A program made the position numbers and the translations under genes. Below the pieces are notes generated by a model. It saw only the letters and a program-made list of their open reading frames with translations. It ran no database searches and had not been told where the DNA came from. Positions 53,705-62,539 of a stretch of 64,000 nt of DNA are shown in pieces (positions within the stretch are counted from its first letter, which is position 1; each line of letters begins with the position of its first letter). The stretch is taken from positions 2,914,001 through 2,978,000 of the forward strand of contig NZ_CP136423.1 in the NCBI RefSeq assembly GCF_034356035.1. Reading direction: 5' to 3'. The DNA is from Blautia hydrogenotrophica DSM 10507 (lineage in GTDB: Bacteria > Bacillota > Clostridia > Lachnospirales > Lachnospiraceae).

Positions 53705-53749
53705 AGAGCCAGAGACAGATCTTCCATGTCTCTGGTTCTTTCTTTTTTT
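53705..53749 (+). terminator. Terminator of the NCS2 permease gene
   Basis: AGAGCCAGAGACA pairs with TGTCTCTGGTTCT (one G-U) and is followed by a 7 T run, 18 nt after the stop codon. Confidence 0.9.
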
Positions 53750-53777
53750 GATAATTCTTTAAACTTGAGGTGAGAAT

Positions 53778-54677
53778 ATGAAAAACGTACAACTGCGCAA
53801 CTCTTTTCTTCTGCTGCTTACCGCATTTATCTGGGGCACGTCCTTCGTCGCTCAAAGTGTGGGAACCGACTATGTTCAGCCTTTCACTTTCAATGGCATC
53901 CGTTCTCTGATCGGAAGTCTTGTTCTGCTCCCCTGTATTGCTTTCCTTGACCGAAAAACTTCCTCTCCCCCAAAGTCACCGAAAAATTCCAAAGATCTGA
54001 TTCTTGGTGGTACCTTGTGCGGGATACTGCTGTTCGCTGCCGCTAATTTTCAGCAATTCGGCATTCAATATACAACTGTCGGCAAAACTGGTTTTATCAC
54101 TGCCTGCTACATCGTTATCATTCCTATCTTCGGCCTGTTTTTGAAGAAAAAATGCACCCCTTTCATCTGGCTCAGCGTCCTGCTCGCTTTAGTGGGACTC
54201 TACTTTCTGTGTATCACAACCGATTCTCTCTCCATAAATTTTGGAGATTTTCTGGTGTTTATTTGTGCAATTTTGTTTTCATTCCACATCCTGGTCATTG
54301 ACCACTTTTCACCTCTGACCAATGGAATAAAGCTATCCTGCATCCAATTTTTCGTGTGCGGTATTTTATCTATCATCTGTATGTTTCTCTTTGAACAACC
54401 AGACATTTCCCTTATTCTCTCGGCCTGGGCGCCTCTAATGTACGCAGGAGTTCTCTCTTGTGGTGTAGCCTATACCTTACAGATTGTAGGTCAAAAGGAT
54501 ATGAATCCCACTGTCGCCGCCCTGATACTCAGCCTGGAGTCTTGTATTTCCGTGCTGGCTGGCTGGATTCTTCTAGGAGAGGCTTTGAGCCATCGGGAAA
54601 TTTGGGGCTGTATTCTCATGTTCACCGCAATTATTCTAGCACAGCTCCCAGTTAAACCTTCCTCGGTAGACAACTAA
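53778..54677 (+). CDS. DMT-superfamily EamA transporter
   Basis: A 299-residue protein with ten predicted helices in two EamA repeats. FIWGTSFVAQSVGTDYVQPFTFNGIRSLIG is the start of repeat 1, and GVAYTLQIVGQKDMNPTVAALILSLESCISVLAGWILLGE the core of repeat 2. These export amino acids or other metabolites; substrate unknown. It has a GAGGTGAG ribosome site and starts right after the terminator of the purine permease gene, so it may rely on readthrough or its own weak promoter. Confidence 0.88.
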   Translation: MKNVQLRNSFLLLLTAFIWGTSFVAQSVGTDYVQPFTFNGIRSLIGSLVLLPCIAFLDRKTSSPPKSPKNSKDLILGGTLCGILLFAAANFQQFGIQYTTVGKTGFITACYIVIIPIFGLFLKKKCTPFIWLSVLLALVGLYFLCITTDSLSINFGDFLVFICAILFSFHILVIDHFSPLTNGIKLSCIQFFVCGILSIICMFLFEQPDISLILSAWAPLMYAGVLSCGVAYTLQIVGQKDMNPTVAALILSLESCISVLAGWILLGEALSHREIWGCILMFTAIILAQLPVKPSSVDN

Positions 54678-54730
54678 GAAAATTCTTACCATAACAAAAG
54701 AATTCTGCGAGACATGATTCTCCACCTGAG

Positions 54731-54814
54731 GCATGCGAATCTATAGCGAAGCGTTTGTGTAATGGGAAAGGACTTTTACGAAATAGCGTGACGAGATCTT
54801 TCCTATTTATATGA
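54731..54814 (+). repeat. Intergenic repeat, copy B
   Basis: The best preserved copy: GCATGCGAATCTATAGCGAA, then GCGTTTGTGTAATGGGAAAG and TAGCGTGACGAGATCTTTCC. GGGAAAG and CTTTCC can pair. It ends at the A-run of the following terminator, as copies A and C do. Confidence 0.6.
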
Positions 54815-54863
54815 AAAAGACATTGCCTCTCAGATGCCATCCATCTAATCGGCAATGTCTTTT
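54815..54863. terminator. Bidirectional terminator after the DMT transporter gene
   Basis: AAAAGACATTGCC and GGCAATGTCTTTT form a perfect 13 bp stem with a 23 nt loop and flanking A and T runs. Confidence 0.85.
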
Positions 54864-55080
54864 AATTAACAAATTATATTAACCGCATTTACATCGGTTA
54901 AAGCATCTTTTCGTGGCACAGGACCTTCTCTCTCAAAGAAGAACTCGGCCATACATGACCTTTAGAAACTACATATACACAGAGCTGAGACAAAACTGGT
55001 ATTGTCTTTCCCGTCCTTGGACAGCTCTCATAGCCGTCCATCGTATTCTGTGCCATCTTCAGTTACGCCATCTTTTTATA
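54864..55080. other. Intergenic sequence without recognisable genes
   Basis: Together with the repeat and terminator before it, this makes a gene-free gap of about 400 bp. I see no conserved RNA, promoter or coding frame in it. Confidence 0.4.
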
Positions 55081-55374
55081 TTATAAAAGTTCCCCATCTA
55101 CAACAGAAACGTCCACTGTCTGATCTGCACTAGCCACTTCCTGGCTTAATACTGTCTCAGGGAAACTCACTGTCTCTGTACTGCTGGTACTATATGCACA
55201 AAAGATTCCCCACACAGCAACTGCCAATATAGCCGCCGCAGTCACAATCATGGCAACTAGATTATTTCTGGACTCTTCCTTTGCTGCCGCTGCATAATTC
55301 TCACTCTTTTTATAAAATGTTGTTTTCTTGTCTCCAAACTTCGGATAATAATTTACACTTGTCTTTGCGTTCAT
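55081..55374 (-). CDS. Small single-pass membrane protein, unknown
   Basis: A 97-residue protein. A cytoplasmic N-terminal half rich in Lys, Tyr and Ala is followed by one hydrophobic helix (LVAMIVTAAAILAVAVWGIFC, around residues 40-60) and an acidic Ser/Thr/Val-rich outside tail. GAGGG lies about 4 nt before the ATG. I recognise no family. It is isolated, with a dyad and a terminator upstream. Confidence 0.6.
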   Translation of the reverse strand: MNAKTSVNYYPKFGDKKTTFYKKSENYAAAAKEESRNNLVAMIVTAAAILAVAVWGIFCAYSTSSTETVSFPETVLSQEVASADQTVDVSVVDGELL

Positions 55375-55486
55375 TGTTCATCCCTCACTAATCTAATGTA
55401 TTTTAAAAATTCTTGTTTATCACATACTATGTCTCATTTCCGTGCCAAGTATGTTATAACATATTTTATTCAAAAAGAAAAGAGAG

Positions 55487-55541
55487 AATGATAAATTTTT
55501 ATCATTGCTGCAAAAAGTACAAATTTCAGCAATGTTTTTTG
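55487..55541. promoter_or_regulatory. Fur/PerR-like dyad joined to a terminator-like hairpin
   Basis: A perfect 20 bp palindrome, AATGATAAATTTTTATCATT, resembles Fur-family boxes (TGATAA/TTATCA). It is followed at 55503-55534 by CATTGCTG/CAGCAATG and a T6 run on the plus strand. A third hairpin TCTGCC/GGCAGA lies near 55587. It lies about 115 bp upstream of the small membrane protein and downstream of the CoA-transferase operon, in a 315 bp gap without genes. Confidence 0.45.
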
Positions 55542-55689
55542 TGCATTATAACAGTCTGACAATTATTATTTTCAAATATCTGCCAAAAAAGGCAGACATC
55601 CCGCAACATAATAGCAGAAAAACTCTATCTGTCAGTTACGAAACTGCCTGCCTTCCTATATAAAAAGGATAATGGAAACAATTTAATAC

Positions 55690-56418
55690 TTACATCAGCA
55701 TCTCGCAGACCTCGTCCGCGAAATACAGAGGCGCGTCCGTCTTGGCCTGCAGCTCCTCCCGGGTGATGCCCGGTGCCATGGCCGTGACAGTCATCTTATG
55801 ATTCTTGCACTGAATGACGCAAAGTTCCGTGACAATCGTGTTTACACATTCCACGGCGGTCAGCGGAAGTGTACATTTTTTCAATAGTTTTGGGACACCA
55901 TATTTATTACAATGTTCTGTAGCCACAATTACCCTCTTCGAACCACTTACCAGATCCATCGCTCCGCCCATACCGCTGAGCTTTTTACCCGGAATCATCC
56001 AATTTGCAAGATTTCCCTCCATATCCACTTCTAACGCTCCCAAGACAGTAGCATCTAAATGCCCGCCTCTGATAATCGCAAAGGAAAGCGCACTGTCAAA
56101 ACAACACGCTCCTGGAAGCAATGTAACAAATATGTCATTTGCATTTCCCAAATCTTTATGACCCACTTTCCAGTCTCCGTCTTCTCCTCCGTTTCTCTTC
56201 ATCCATCCCACAACACTTTCATAATTATCAAAGTCCCACGGGAATGGTAATTCTTTATCTACCCCAATACAGCCATTCTCTCCTTGAAACCATACGGTCA
56301 TGCCTTCCGGTACATAATTTCCTACTAGAGTCGGAATACCCACACCTAAATTCACAACATCACCATCATGCAGCATCGCCGCAATATTTTTTGCAATCAT
56401 TTCTCTCTTACCTGCCAT
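55690..56418 (-). CDS. CoA-transferase beta subunit (acetate/acetoacetate type)
   Basis: A 242-residue family I CoA-transferase subunit B. VVNLGVGIPTLVGNYVPEG and the catalytic-Glu block WFQGENGCIGV are diagnostic, followed by GGAMDLVSGSKRVIVATEH. With the alpha subunit, whose gene overlaps by 1 bp, it moves CoA between an acyl-CoA and a carboxylate. It is the last gene of the second fermentation module, replacing the single-chain CoA-transferase of the first one. Confidence 0.92.
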   Translation of the reverse strand: MAGKREMIAKNIAAMLHDGDVVNLGVGIPTLVGNYVPEGMTVWFQGENGCIGVDKELPFPWDFDNYESVVGWMKRNGGEDGDWKVGHKDLGNANDIFVTLLPGACCFDSALSFAIIRGGHLDATVLGALEVDMEGNLANWMIPGKKLSGMGGAMDLVSGSKRVIVATEHCNKYGVPKLLKKCTLPLTAVECVNTIVTELCVIQCKNHKMTVTAMAPGITREELQAKTDAPLYFADEVCEMLM

Positions 56419-57095
56419 TAGAATATCGCCTCCTCCGCCAGCACAATATTGTCGATAAAAATTCCTGGAAGCTGCACTTGATCCGGCTCAATTTCCCCCA
56501 CTTCTACCAGCTTCTCTACCTCTAAAATAACCAGATCGGCTGCTGTTGCCATAACCGTATTAAAATTAGCTGCCGTATATTTGAAAATCGCATTTCCCTG
56601 CCTATCCGCTTTATAAGCCTTAACCAAAGCCACATTTGCTCGAAGTGGAAGTTCCAATATGTGCTTTTTACCATTGATCATTTTCGTTTCTTTTCCTTCT
56701 TCTGCCACAGTCCCTACTCCTGTAGGTGTGTAAAAGCCTCCAATGCCAGCTCCACCTGCCCGTATACGTTCTGTCAAGGTTCCCTGGGGAACTAACTCCA
56801 CATTTAATTTTTTTTCGAAGATCAAGCGATTCGCATCTGGATTTGCTCCTATAAAAGAGGTAATACTTTTACTTACCTGTTCATTTTCAAACAGTCGTCC
56901 CGGACCTTGTAAATATGGCAATCCACCATAACCCAAGTCTTCAGAAATCAATGTCAAATTATTGACCTGTGGTCTTTTCGCCAACTCATATAATAAATGC
57001 AAAGGACACCCGAAATTCGTAAAACCCCCCAGCATGATCGAATCTCCACTCCGAATTTTGTCAATTGCAGTTTTGATATCAACTACCTTATTCAT
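56418..57095 (-). CDS. CoA-transferase alpha subunit (acetate/acetoacetate type)
   Basis: A 225-residue subunit A. MLGGFTNFGCPLHLLYELAKRP is the CoA-binding Gly loop. LVPQGTLTERIRAGGAGIGGFYTPTGVGT and YTAANFNTVMATAADLVILEVEKLV are also typical. It lies 95 bp after the alanine/glycine-type symporter gene. Substrate range (butyrate, propionate, branched acids) cannot be told. Confidence 0.92.
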   Translation of the reverse strand: MNKVVDIKTAIDKIRSGDSIMLGGFTNFGCPLHLLYELAKRPQVNNLTLISEDLGYGGLPYLQGPGRLFENEQVSKSITSFIGANPDANRLIFEKKLNVELVPQGTLTERIRAGGAGIGGFYTPTGVGTVAEEGKETKMINGKKHILELPLRANVALVKAYKADRQGNAIFKYTAANFNTVMATAADLVILEVEKLVEVGEIEPDQVQLPGIFIDNIVLAEEAIF

Positions 57096-57190
57096 CTGTC
57101 TCTCCCTTCAGAATGATCTATTTTTAAGCCACTCTATCATGTAAAAGCAAATACCTATATATTTTTATTTGGTTTACATTTTTCAACACT

Positions 57191-58570
57191 TTATCTCACT
57201 CTATCCCGCGTTAAAGTTCCCACATATTCTCCCGTTAACTTAGAGATTTTCTTTCGGCACATAAACAATGTAAACAGACAAGTAAACATGCAAAACGCTA
57301 AAGCAAAATCTGTAAAGCTCCAAAGAAATTCTAGGGAAGCTACTGAACCAACCACTGCTGAGACACAAATCAGACAACGATAGATAACCGTCACATGCCT
57401 CGATATCCTTTCATTTTTGATTAAATACATCACACAGACTTCTCCGTAATATGCACATACCATCGCTGTTGTAAAAGCAAACAATGCAATGATACTACCA
57501 ACAAATAATGCTCCATACCAAGCATTATGAAAGAAAGCTGAGAATGCTGCTGTAGTAAGTGCCGTTCCAGTTAATCCCGTATCCAAAACACCAGTTGTCA
57601 GTATTACCAATGCTGTACTGCTACAGACAATGGTATCTACCACAACTTCCACTGCTCCCCACATTCCCTGAAGTACCGGATGCTCCACTTCCGCTGTAGA
57701 ATGTGCGAAGGCTACATCTCCACTGGCAGCTCCATTTGAATAAAATCCTCTCATAATCCCGTATCGGATCGCCATACTGGCTGATGCACCGGCAAAGCCC
57801 CCTGCTGCCGCAGATCCTGTAAACGCAGACACAAGCACCTCTTTCAGCACTCCTGGAAGTTGGGGGATATTCACCAAAAGTACGATAAAGCTTACCCCTA
57901 CATACAGAATCGCGGCAAATGGAACAATTTTATTGGAGACATCACCTAAACGATGGATGCCGCCTAACAATACAAAAGCAATCAGTATGGCTGCAAGGAT
58001 ACCAACAATAATAGGTGGAAATTCCAGTACTCCATGGAATGCTCCCACTACGGAATTAATCTGGGTAGCTTCTATGATGAAATTTGATGTACCATAAATC
58101 AGTGCGTACATAATAGCCATCCATTTCCAATTTTTTCCGAGTCCTTTTTCCATGTAATACATGATACCACCACGGTATACACCTGTCCTGGCATCTGATT
58201 CTTTGTAAAAAGAACCAAGTATAACTTCTGAGTATTTAATCACAACACCTAAAAGTCCAGCAATCCAAATCCAAAAAAGTGCACCTGGGCCGCCGGAAGC
58301 CAGTGCAATGGCAATTCCGGCGATATTTCCCACGCCAAGAGTATTTCCCAATGCCGCGCAGCAGGCCGAAAATGAGGAAAGGCCTTTTTCCGTTGATTTT
58401 TCCTGCCGGAACCCATTCACAATCTGATGTACAATATGTCTGAAATGTCGAAATACAAATCCTCTTGTAGAAATCGTAAGAATAATTGAGACAACGCTTG
58501 CTGCATAAAGTACAGGCATACCACAGAGATAATTTGCTGCATTAATGATGAAAGAAAAAAAATTGTCCAT
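57191..58570 (-). CDS. AGCS-family alanine/glycine:cation symporter
   Basis: A 459-residue transporter with about 11 helices. ALGNTLGVGNIAGIAIALASGGPGALFWIWIAGLLG is the family signature region, followed by GVYRGGIMYYMEKGLGKNWKW and SAFTGSAAAGGFAGASASMAIRYGIMRGFYSNGA. It imports alanine, glycine or a related amino acid with Na+. The start at 58570 has GAGGAG about 9 nt upstream. It replaces BrnQ of the first module, hinting at a different amino acid. Confidence 0.9.
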   Translation of the reverse strand: MDNFFSFIINAANYLCGMPVLYAASVVSIILTISTRGFVFRHFRHIVHQIVNGFRQEKSTEKGLSSFSACCAALGNTLGVGNIAGIAIALASGGPGALFWIWIAGLLGVVIKYSEVILGSFYKESDARTGVYRGGIMYYMEKGLGKNWKWMAIMYALIYGTSNFIIEATQINSVVGAFHGVLEFPPIIVGILAAILIAFVLLGGIHRLGDVSNKIVPFAAILYVGVSFIVLLVNIPQLPGVLKEVLVSAFTGSAAAGGFAGASASMAIRYGIMRGFYSNGAASGDVAFAHSTAEVEHPVLQGMWGAVEVVVDTIVCSSTALVILTTGVLDTGLTGTALTTAAFSAFFHNAWYGALFVGSIIALFAFTTAMVCAYYGEVCVMYLIKNERISRHVTVIYRCLICVSAVVGSVASLEFLWSFTDFALAFCMFTCLFTLFMCRKKISKLTGEYVGTLTRDRVR

Positions 58571-58633
58571 ACTGTACGTCTCCTCTGTTTTGCATGTGTA
58601 TCCAAACAATGTTTACATATTCTTCGATTGCAC

Positions 58634-59848
58634 TTATGCTTTGTCTACCCACTCCTCCAATGCTTCCCGAATTAAATGAACGCAAAATTGTATCTCTTCT
58701 TCCGATGGCACTGAAAAATTCAGACGAATTGCATTCACATCACTCCCATCAGGTCTGTATGCAGAACCACATACCGTAATCAATTTTTTCTTATCAATTA
58801 AATACCGGGTAAATTCGTCTCCTGATATATGTGAGGGTAAAGTCAGCCATACAAAGAATCCTCCTTCTGGATGAGTCCATGTTGCTTTCCCTGTCAACTC
58901 TTTCTCTAAGGCATTCATCATAGTATCTCGTTTGGAACGATATAGAGTACAGCAATCCTGTATATGTGCACTCAGATCATAATTTTCTATATATCTCGCT
59001 GCAATCCGCTGATTATACCCTGGATTGTTCATATCCTGGCACTGTTTTCCAACAGTTAATTTTGCCAATACATTTTTATTCGCAATCGCAAATCCCAAGC
59101 GCACTCCTGGTGTAAGAACTTTTGATAAAGATCCTGCGAAAATCACGTGACCGGTCTTGTCCAAACTCTTAATGGAAGGCACATATTCCCCTGAATAACG
59201 CAGCTCAAAATAAGGACTGTCTTCCAAAATCATCACATCATATTTTACAGCCAGATCATAAATTGCCTGTCGTCTATCCAACGTTGTAACAATACCCATA
59301 GGGTTCTGGAAAGTCGGAATCAAATAAATTAATTTTACATGTTCTTCTTTTTGAAGCATTTCTTCCAGAGCATCAGGGAGCATTCCTTCTTCGTCCGTTT
59401 TTACCCCTACTACTTTTCCCTCATACCCCCAAAAAGCTGAAATTGCACCAGAATAGCTGTGTTCCTCCGTCAGTACAACATCACCGCTGTTAAGAAAGCA
59501 CTTTGCAGTCAAGTCAATTACCTGCTGTGCTCCGGTAAAAATCTGTAGATCATCCGTCTTTGGATTTCCATTTTTATAGTATTCCATATAACGTTTCTTT
59601 AATTCTTTTCTAAGTGGGTCGTCCCCTTCTGTAACCCCATAAGAAAAGATTGCATCCACCATGGAATGATCTCTTGAGCATTCTTCATAAATCTGCTTCG
59701 AAATTTCTTCCATTTCCTTTACCGGAAACGTCTTTAAGGAAGGATTACCAGCTCCAAGTGAATGCATCCCCGGCAATGTCCATACTTTATAAAGTTCTCG
59801 CACAATCGAAGGTTCCGCTGTTTTCATACGTTTTGCTAGCTCTGTCAT
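58634..59848 (-). CDS. Fold-type I PLP aminotransferase, second fermentation module
   Basis: A 404-residue class I/II aminotransferase related to that at 21150. Landmarks are MHSLGAGNPSLKTFPVKEM, PTFQNPMGIVTTLDRR, DSPYFELRYSGEYVPS and the PLP Lys in AGSLSKVLTPGVRLGFA. It should feed 2-oxoacids to the oxidoreductase encoded upstream. It lies 87 bp after the MFS gene. The specificity is unknown. Confidence 0.88.
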   Translation of the reverse strand: MTELAKRMKTAEPSIVRELYKVWTLPGMHSLGAGNPSLKTFPVKEMEEISKQIYEECSRDHSMVDAIFSYGVTEGDDPLRKELKKRYMEYYKNGNPKTDDLQIFTGAQQVIDLTAKCFLNSGDVVLTEEHSYSGAISAFWGYEGKVVGVKTDEEGMLPDALEEMLQKEEHVKLIYLIPTFQNPMGIVTTLDRRQAIYDLAVKYDVMILEDSPYFELRYSGEYVPSIKSLDKTGHVIFAGSLSKVLTPGVRLGFAIANKNVLAKLTVGKQCQDMNNPGYNQRIAARYIENYDLSAHIQDCCTLYRSKRDTMMNALEKELTGKATWTHPEGGFFVWLTLPSHISGDEFTRYLIDKKKLITVCGSAYRPDGSDVNAIRLNFSVPSEEEIQFCVHLIREALEEWVDKA

Positions 59849-59935
59849 ACCCTAACTCCTTTCCTGCCTTATAAAATTCAAATTACCAAAACTCTTCTCC
59901 GAACTATCCTCCGGAAATCTTCACATATTCCTGGA

Positions 59936-61237
59936 TTACTCTTTTGCAGAAGTCTGCAATTTCTTCTTTTTCAGTTTTTTATGACGAACAAAGATCGAAA
60001 TCGCGGCTAAGGCCGCTATGAATGCCATACTAATCAAAATCGTAAAATAATTACTATACGCCTTGGGCAAATCATCTGCAAACGTATCCAATAACCATCC
60101 ATTGACCAGTGGCATAACTGCGTCTGGCACATAGATCGCAATCAATGTCACAATGGAGATCGCCGTTCCTGTCAAATGCATCGGAATATTGGCCTCATCC
60201 ATTGTCGCCCACATAGTAGCTTTTGCCATACAGCAAACGAGTGCATTTACGAGTACAAAAATAATTGCAAACGTCACAACGTTTTCTCCGCCTGTTTTAA
60301 TCCGTGAAATCGTGAAAATAAAACCTGCACAAACTACGAGACAGATCGCATTCAGTAATGAAGGCGAGCCTATTTTTTTCGCAATCAAACCTCCAATCGG
60401 TCCTCCCACAACTTTTGTTCCATAGTCTCGCATAATCGCAAAAACTCCGGTTATCGTAAGAGACGCTCCCAAAACTCCTGTAAAATAAGGCGTCATATAA
60501 GACTGACAGATATATAATCCATACACTCCGCAAAGTGTCACAGCAACTAACCACAGACTTGGATTTTTCAATAATTCCAAGGTATCTTTAACCTTAAATT
60601 TCCCTTCCTCAGATTGTTCCTCACCGGCTTCTGCAGCTACCGTCCCCATCTCATCCTTATAGAAAATCGCAATTAAAACCACTCCGATCAAACAAAGAAT
60701 TCCCATAGAAAAATGTGCTGCCCGATATCCCCAAATCTGATTCGCAAATTTTGCAAACACTCCTACTGCAATCATGTTTCCAACTGTCGCTACCAATCCC
60801 TGCGTTGCCTCGAACATTCCAAATGTCGTAGACTGATTATTTTCACCGCCAACGATACGAATTCCTTTTAGCACTGCAGGCCAGAAAGCAAAACCTGTAG
60901 TACAACCGAAAATGCCCCATACAATAACTTGAACCCAATACACCTTTATAAAAATTACGGACAACAGAATTGCTGGAAAATTCGCCCCTAAAGAAATCAG
61001 CAATATTTTTTTTGTATTGAATCGGTCTGCCACCCAGCCGCCTGGAATCGAATTGATAAATGCTGTGATAACAGAAACGGTTGTCAGGAAACTCAGCTGT
61101 ACGTTACTGCATCCCATTGCCTCGATCATGGAATCATACAGAAAATATCGGATATATGGAGGATTAAAAGCTGTTGCATAGGCAAACGCTAATGCAAACA
61201 TAGGTAACCATGGAAATTTCTTTTTTCCTTCGTTCAT
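59936..61237 (-). CDS. MFS transporter (organic acid/phosphate-ester like)
   Basis: A 433-residue major facilitator protein with 12 helices and a charged central loop. The motif A equivalent is GGWVADRFNTKKIL. The start at 61237 has AAGGAG 10 nt upstream. It lies between the oxidoreductase gamma subunit (31 bp) and the aminotransferase, so it probably carries the amino acid in or the resulting organic acid out. No counterpart is in the first module. Confidence 0.85.
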   Translation of the reverse strand: MNEGKKKFPWLPMFALAFAYATAFNPPYIRYFLYDSMIEAMGCSNVQLSFLTTVSVITAFINSIPGGWVADRFNTKKILLISLGANFPAILLSVIFIKVYWVQVIVWGIFGCTTGFAFWPAVLKGIRIVGGENNQSTTFGMFEATQGLVATVGNMIAVGVFAKFANQIWGYRAAHFSMGILCLIGVVLIAIFYKDEMGTVAAEAGEEQSEEGKFKVKDTLELLKNPSLWLVAVTLCGVYGLYICQSYMTPYFTGVLGASLTITGVFAIMRDYGTKVVGGPIGGLIAKKIGSPSLLNAICLVVCAGFIFTISRIKTGGENVVTFAIIFVLVNALVCCMAKATMWATMDEANIPMHLTGTAISIVTLIAIYVPDAVMPLVNGWLLDTFADDLPKAYSNYFTILISMAFIAALAAISIFVRHKKLKKKKLQTSAKE

Positions 61238-61268
61238 TCTCTTCACTCCTTTATTCACTTCTGCAGGT

Positions 61269-61799
61269 CTATTCGCATTTTGCTCCTGCCAACAGGCACA
61301 ATTTATTTTTAGGATTTGTCTTCCCCTTTTTTGCGAAGAATTCGTCCACCAACTTTGCAAGCGTCTCAACTTCAAATAAATCCGTGTGTGCCGCAATTGC
61401 TCCCAACATTACCAAATTCGCGCCCTTAGGATTCTCACATTCATTTGCTATCTCAGCGACCGGAACTCGTACTACTTGTACGTCTTCTCTCATTGGATGA
61501 GATTCTGGTACTGCCCCAGCATCCACTAAAAGCAAAGCACCCGGCCTCATATGCCCTTGAAATTTATCTACAGAAGCCGCATTCATCGCACATAAAATAT
61601 CAATTTCTTTTACATATGGACTTGCGATGTCTTTTGTATCTAATTTTACACTGCAATTCGCCGTGCCCCCTCGCATCTGAGAACCATAAGAAGGATACCA
61701 AGTCACATGCATTCCCAATTTCATACCGGCTTCTGCAGCAATCATTCCTGTCGTCAAAATTCCCTGGCCGCCAAACCCTGAAAATATCATTCCTGTCAT
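61269..61799 (-). CDS. 2-oxoacid:ferredoxin oxidoreductase gamma subunit, second copy
   Basis: A 176-residue gamma subunit starting MTGMIFSGFGGQGILTTGM, followed by TWYPSYGSQMRGGTANCSV. It overlaps the beta gene by 4 nt. It shares gene order and motifs with the subunit at 24964 but is clearly diverged. Confidence 0.93.
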   Translation of the reverse strand: MTGMIFSGFGGQGILTTGMIAAEAGMKLGMHVTWYPSYGSQMRGGTANCSVKLDTKDIASPYVKEIDILCAMNAASVDKFQGHMRPGALLLVDAGAVPESHPMREDVQVVRVPVAEIANECENPKGANLVMLGAIAAHTDLFEVETLAKLVDEFFAKKGKTNPKNKLCLLAGAKCE

Positions 61800-62539
61800 T
61801 TGGACCCCTCCTTTGTCACATCAATAAACTCACCCAATGAGAAATAGTTTCTCGCTTCTGTATGCATATACTCTTTTGCCTTCAATGGTGCCATATGTAA
61901 ATTCGTAGGACACGGCGACAGAACTTCTACCAGGCTGAATCCCCTTTTTTCCATTTGGTTTTCGAACGCCTTTTGAATCATTTTTTTAGTTTTCGCAGTG
62001 CTTGCCACATCGTATAGTTCCCCTCTTGCAAGATAGGCAATTTTCTGTTTACCGATCAAATCTACTACGTTTAAAGTTCCGTAACGATCGGGGTCTTTTC
62101 CATATACAGAAGACATTGTCTTTTCTCCCGGTAAAGAAGTCGGAGCCATCTGTCCTCCGGTCATTCCGTAAACAGTATTATTTACAACGATAACCGTTAT
62201 ATTATCATTTCGCAGTGCCGCATGAATCAATTCTGCAACACCTATGGAATACGCAGACCCATCCCCCAGATATGCACAGGCAATATTATCAGGACGAACT
62301 TTCTGATATCCACTTGCCGTTGGAATCGGACGTCCATGTGCTGACACAATCGAATCAAACCGCATCATCGCCGCGCCAATGTAACCACAGGCAACATCAT
62401 GTGTTATCACCAATTTTTCATTTATGTTTAATTCATCAGCCACCTCGGCTACTAAACGGCTAACCACTCCGTGCCCACAGCCAGGACAAAACCCAGTCTC
62501 TGGCAAAATACCTATTCTGTCAGGTTTTTTAAGTTTCAT
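61796..62539 (-). CDS. 2-oxoacid:ferredoxin oxidoreductase beta subunit, second copy
   Basis: A 247-residue TPP-binding subunit. FCPGCGHGVVSRL is the Cys motif; YLGDGSAYSIGVAELIHA followed by VVNNTVYGMTGGQMAPTS is the TPP/Mg2+ site. It starts directly at the alpha gene stop. It catalyses decarboxylation of the 2-oxoacid. Confidence 0.93.
   Translation of the reverse strand: MKLKKPDRIGILPETGFCPGCGHGVVSRLVAEVADELNINEKLVITHDVACGYIGAAMMRFDSIVSAHGRPIPTASGYQKVRPDNIACAYLGDGSAYSIGVAELIHAALRNDNITVIVVNNTVYGMTGGQMAPTSLPGEKTMSSVYGKDPDRYGTLNVVDLIGKQKIAYLARGELYDVASTAKTKKMIQKAFENQMEKRGFSLVEVLSPCPTNLHMAPLKAKEYMHTEARNYFSLGEFIDVTKEGSK

Noticed and set aside
55432..55448. TTGGCACGGAAATGAGA upstream of the small membrane protein, resembling a sigma-54 site
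   Set aside because: The -24 half matches but the -12 half lacks the required GC; it is more likely part of a sigma-A promoter or chance.
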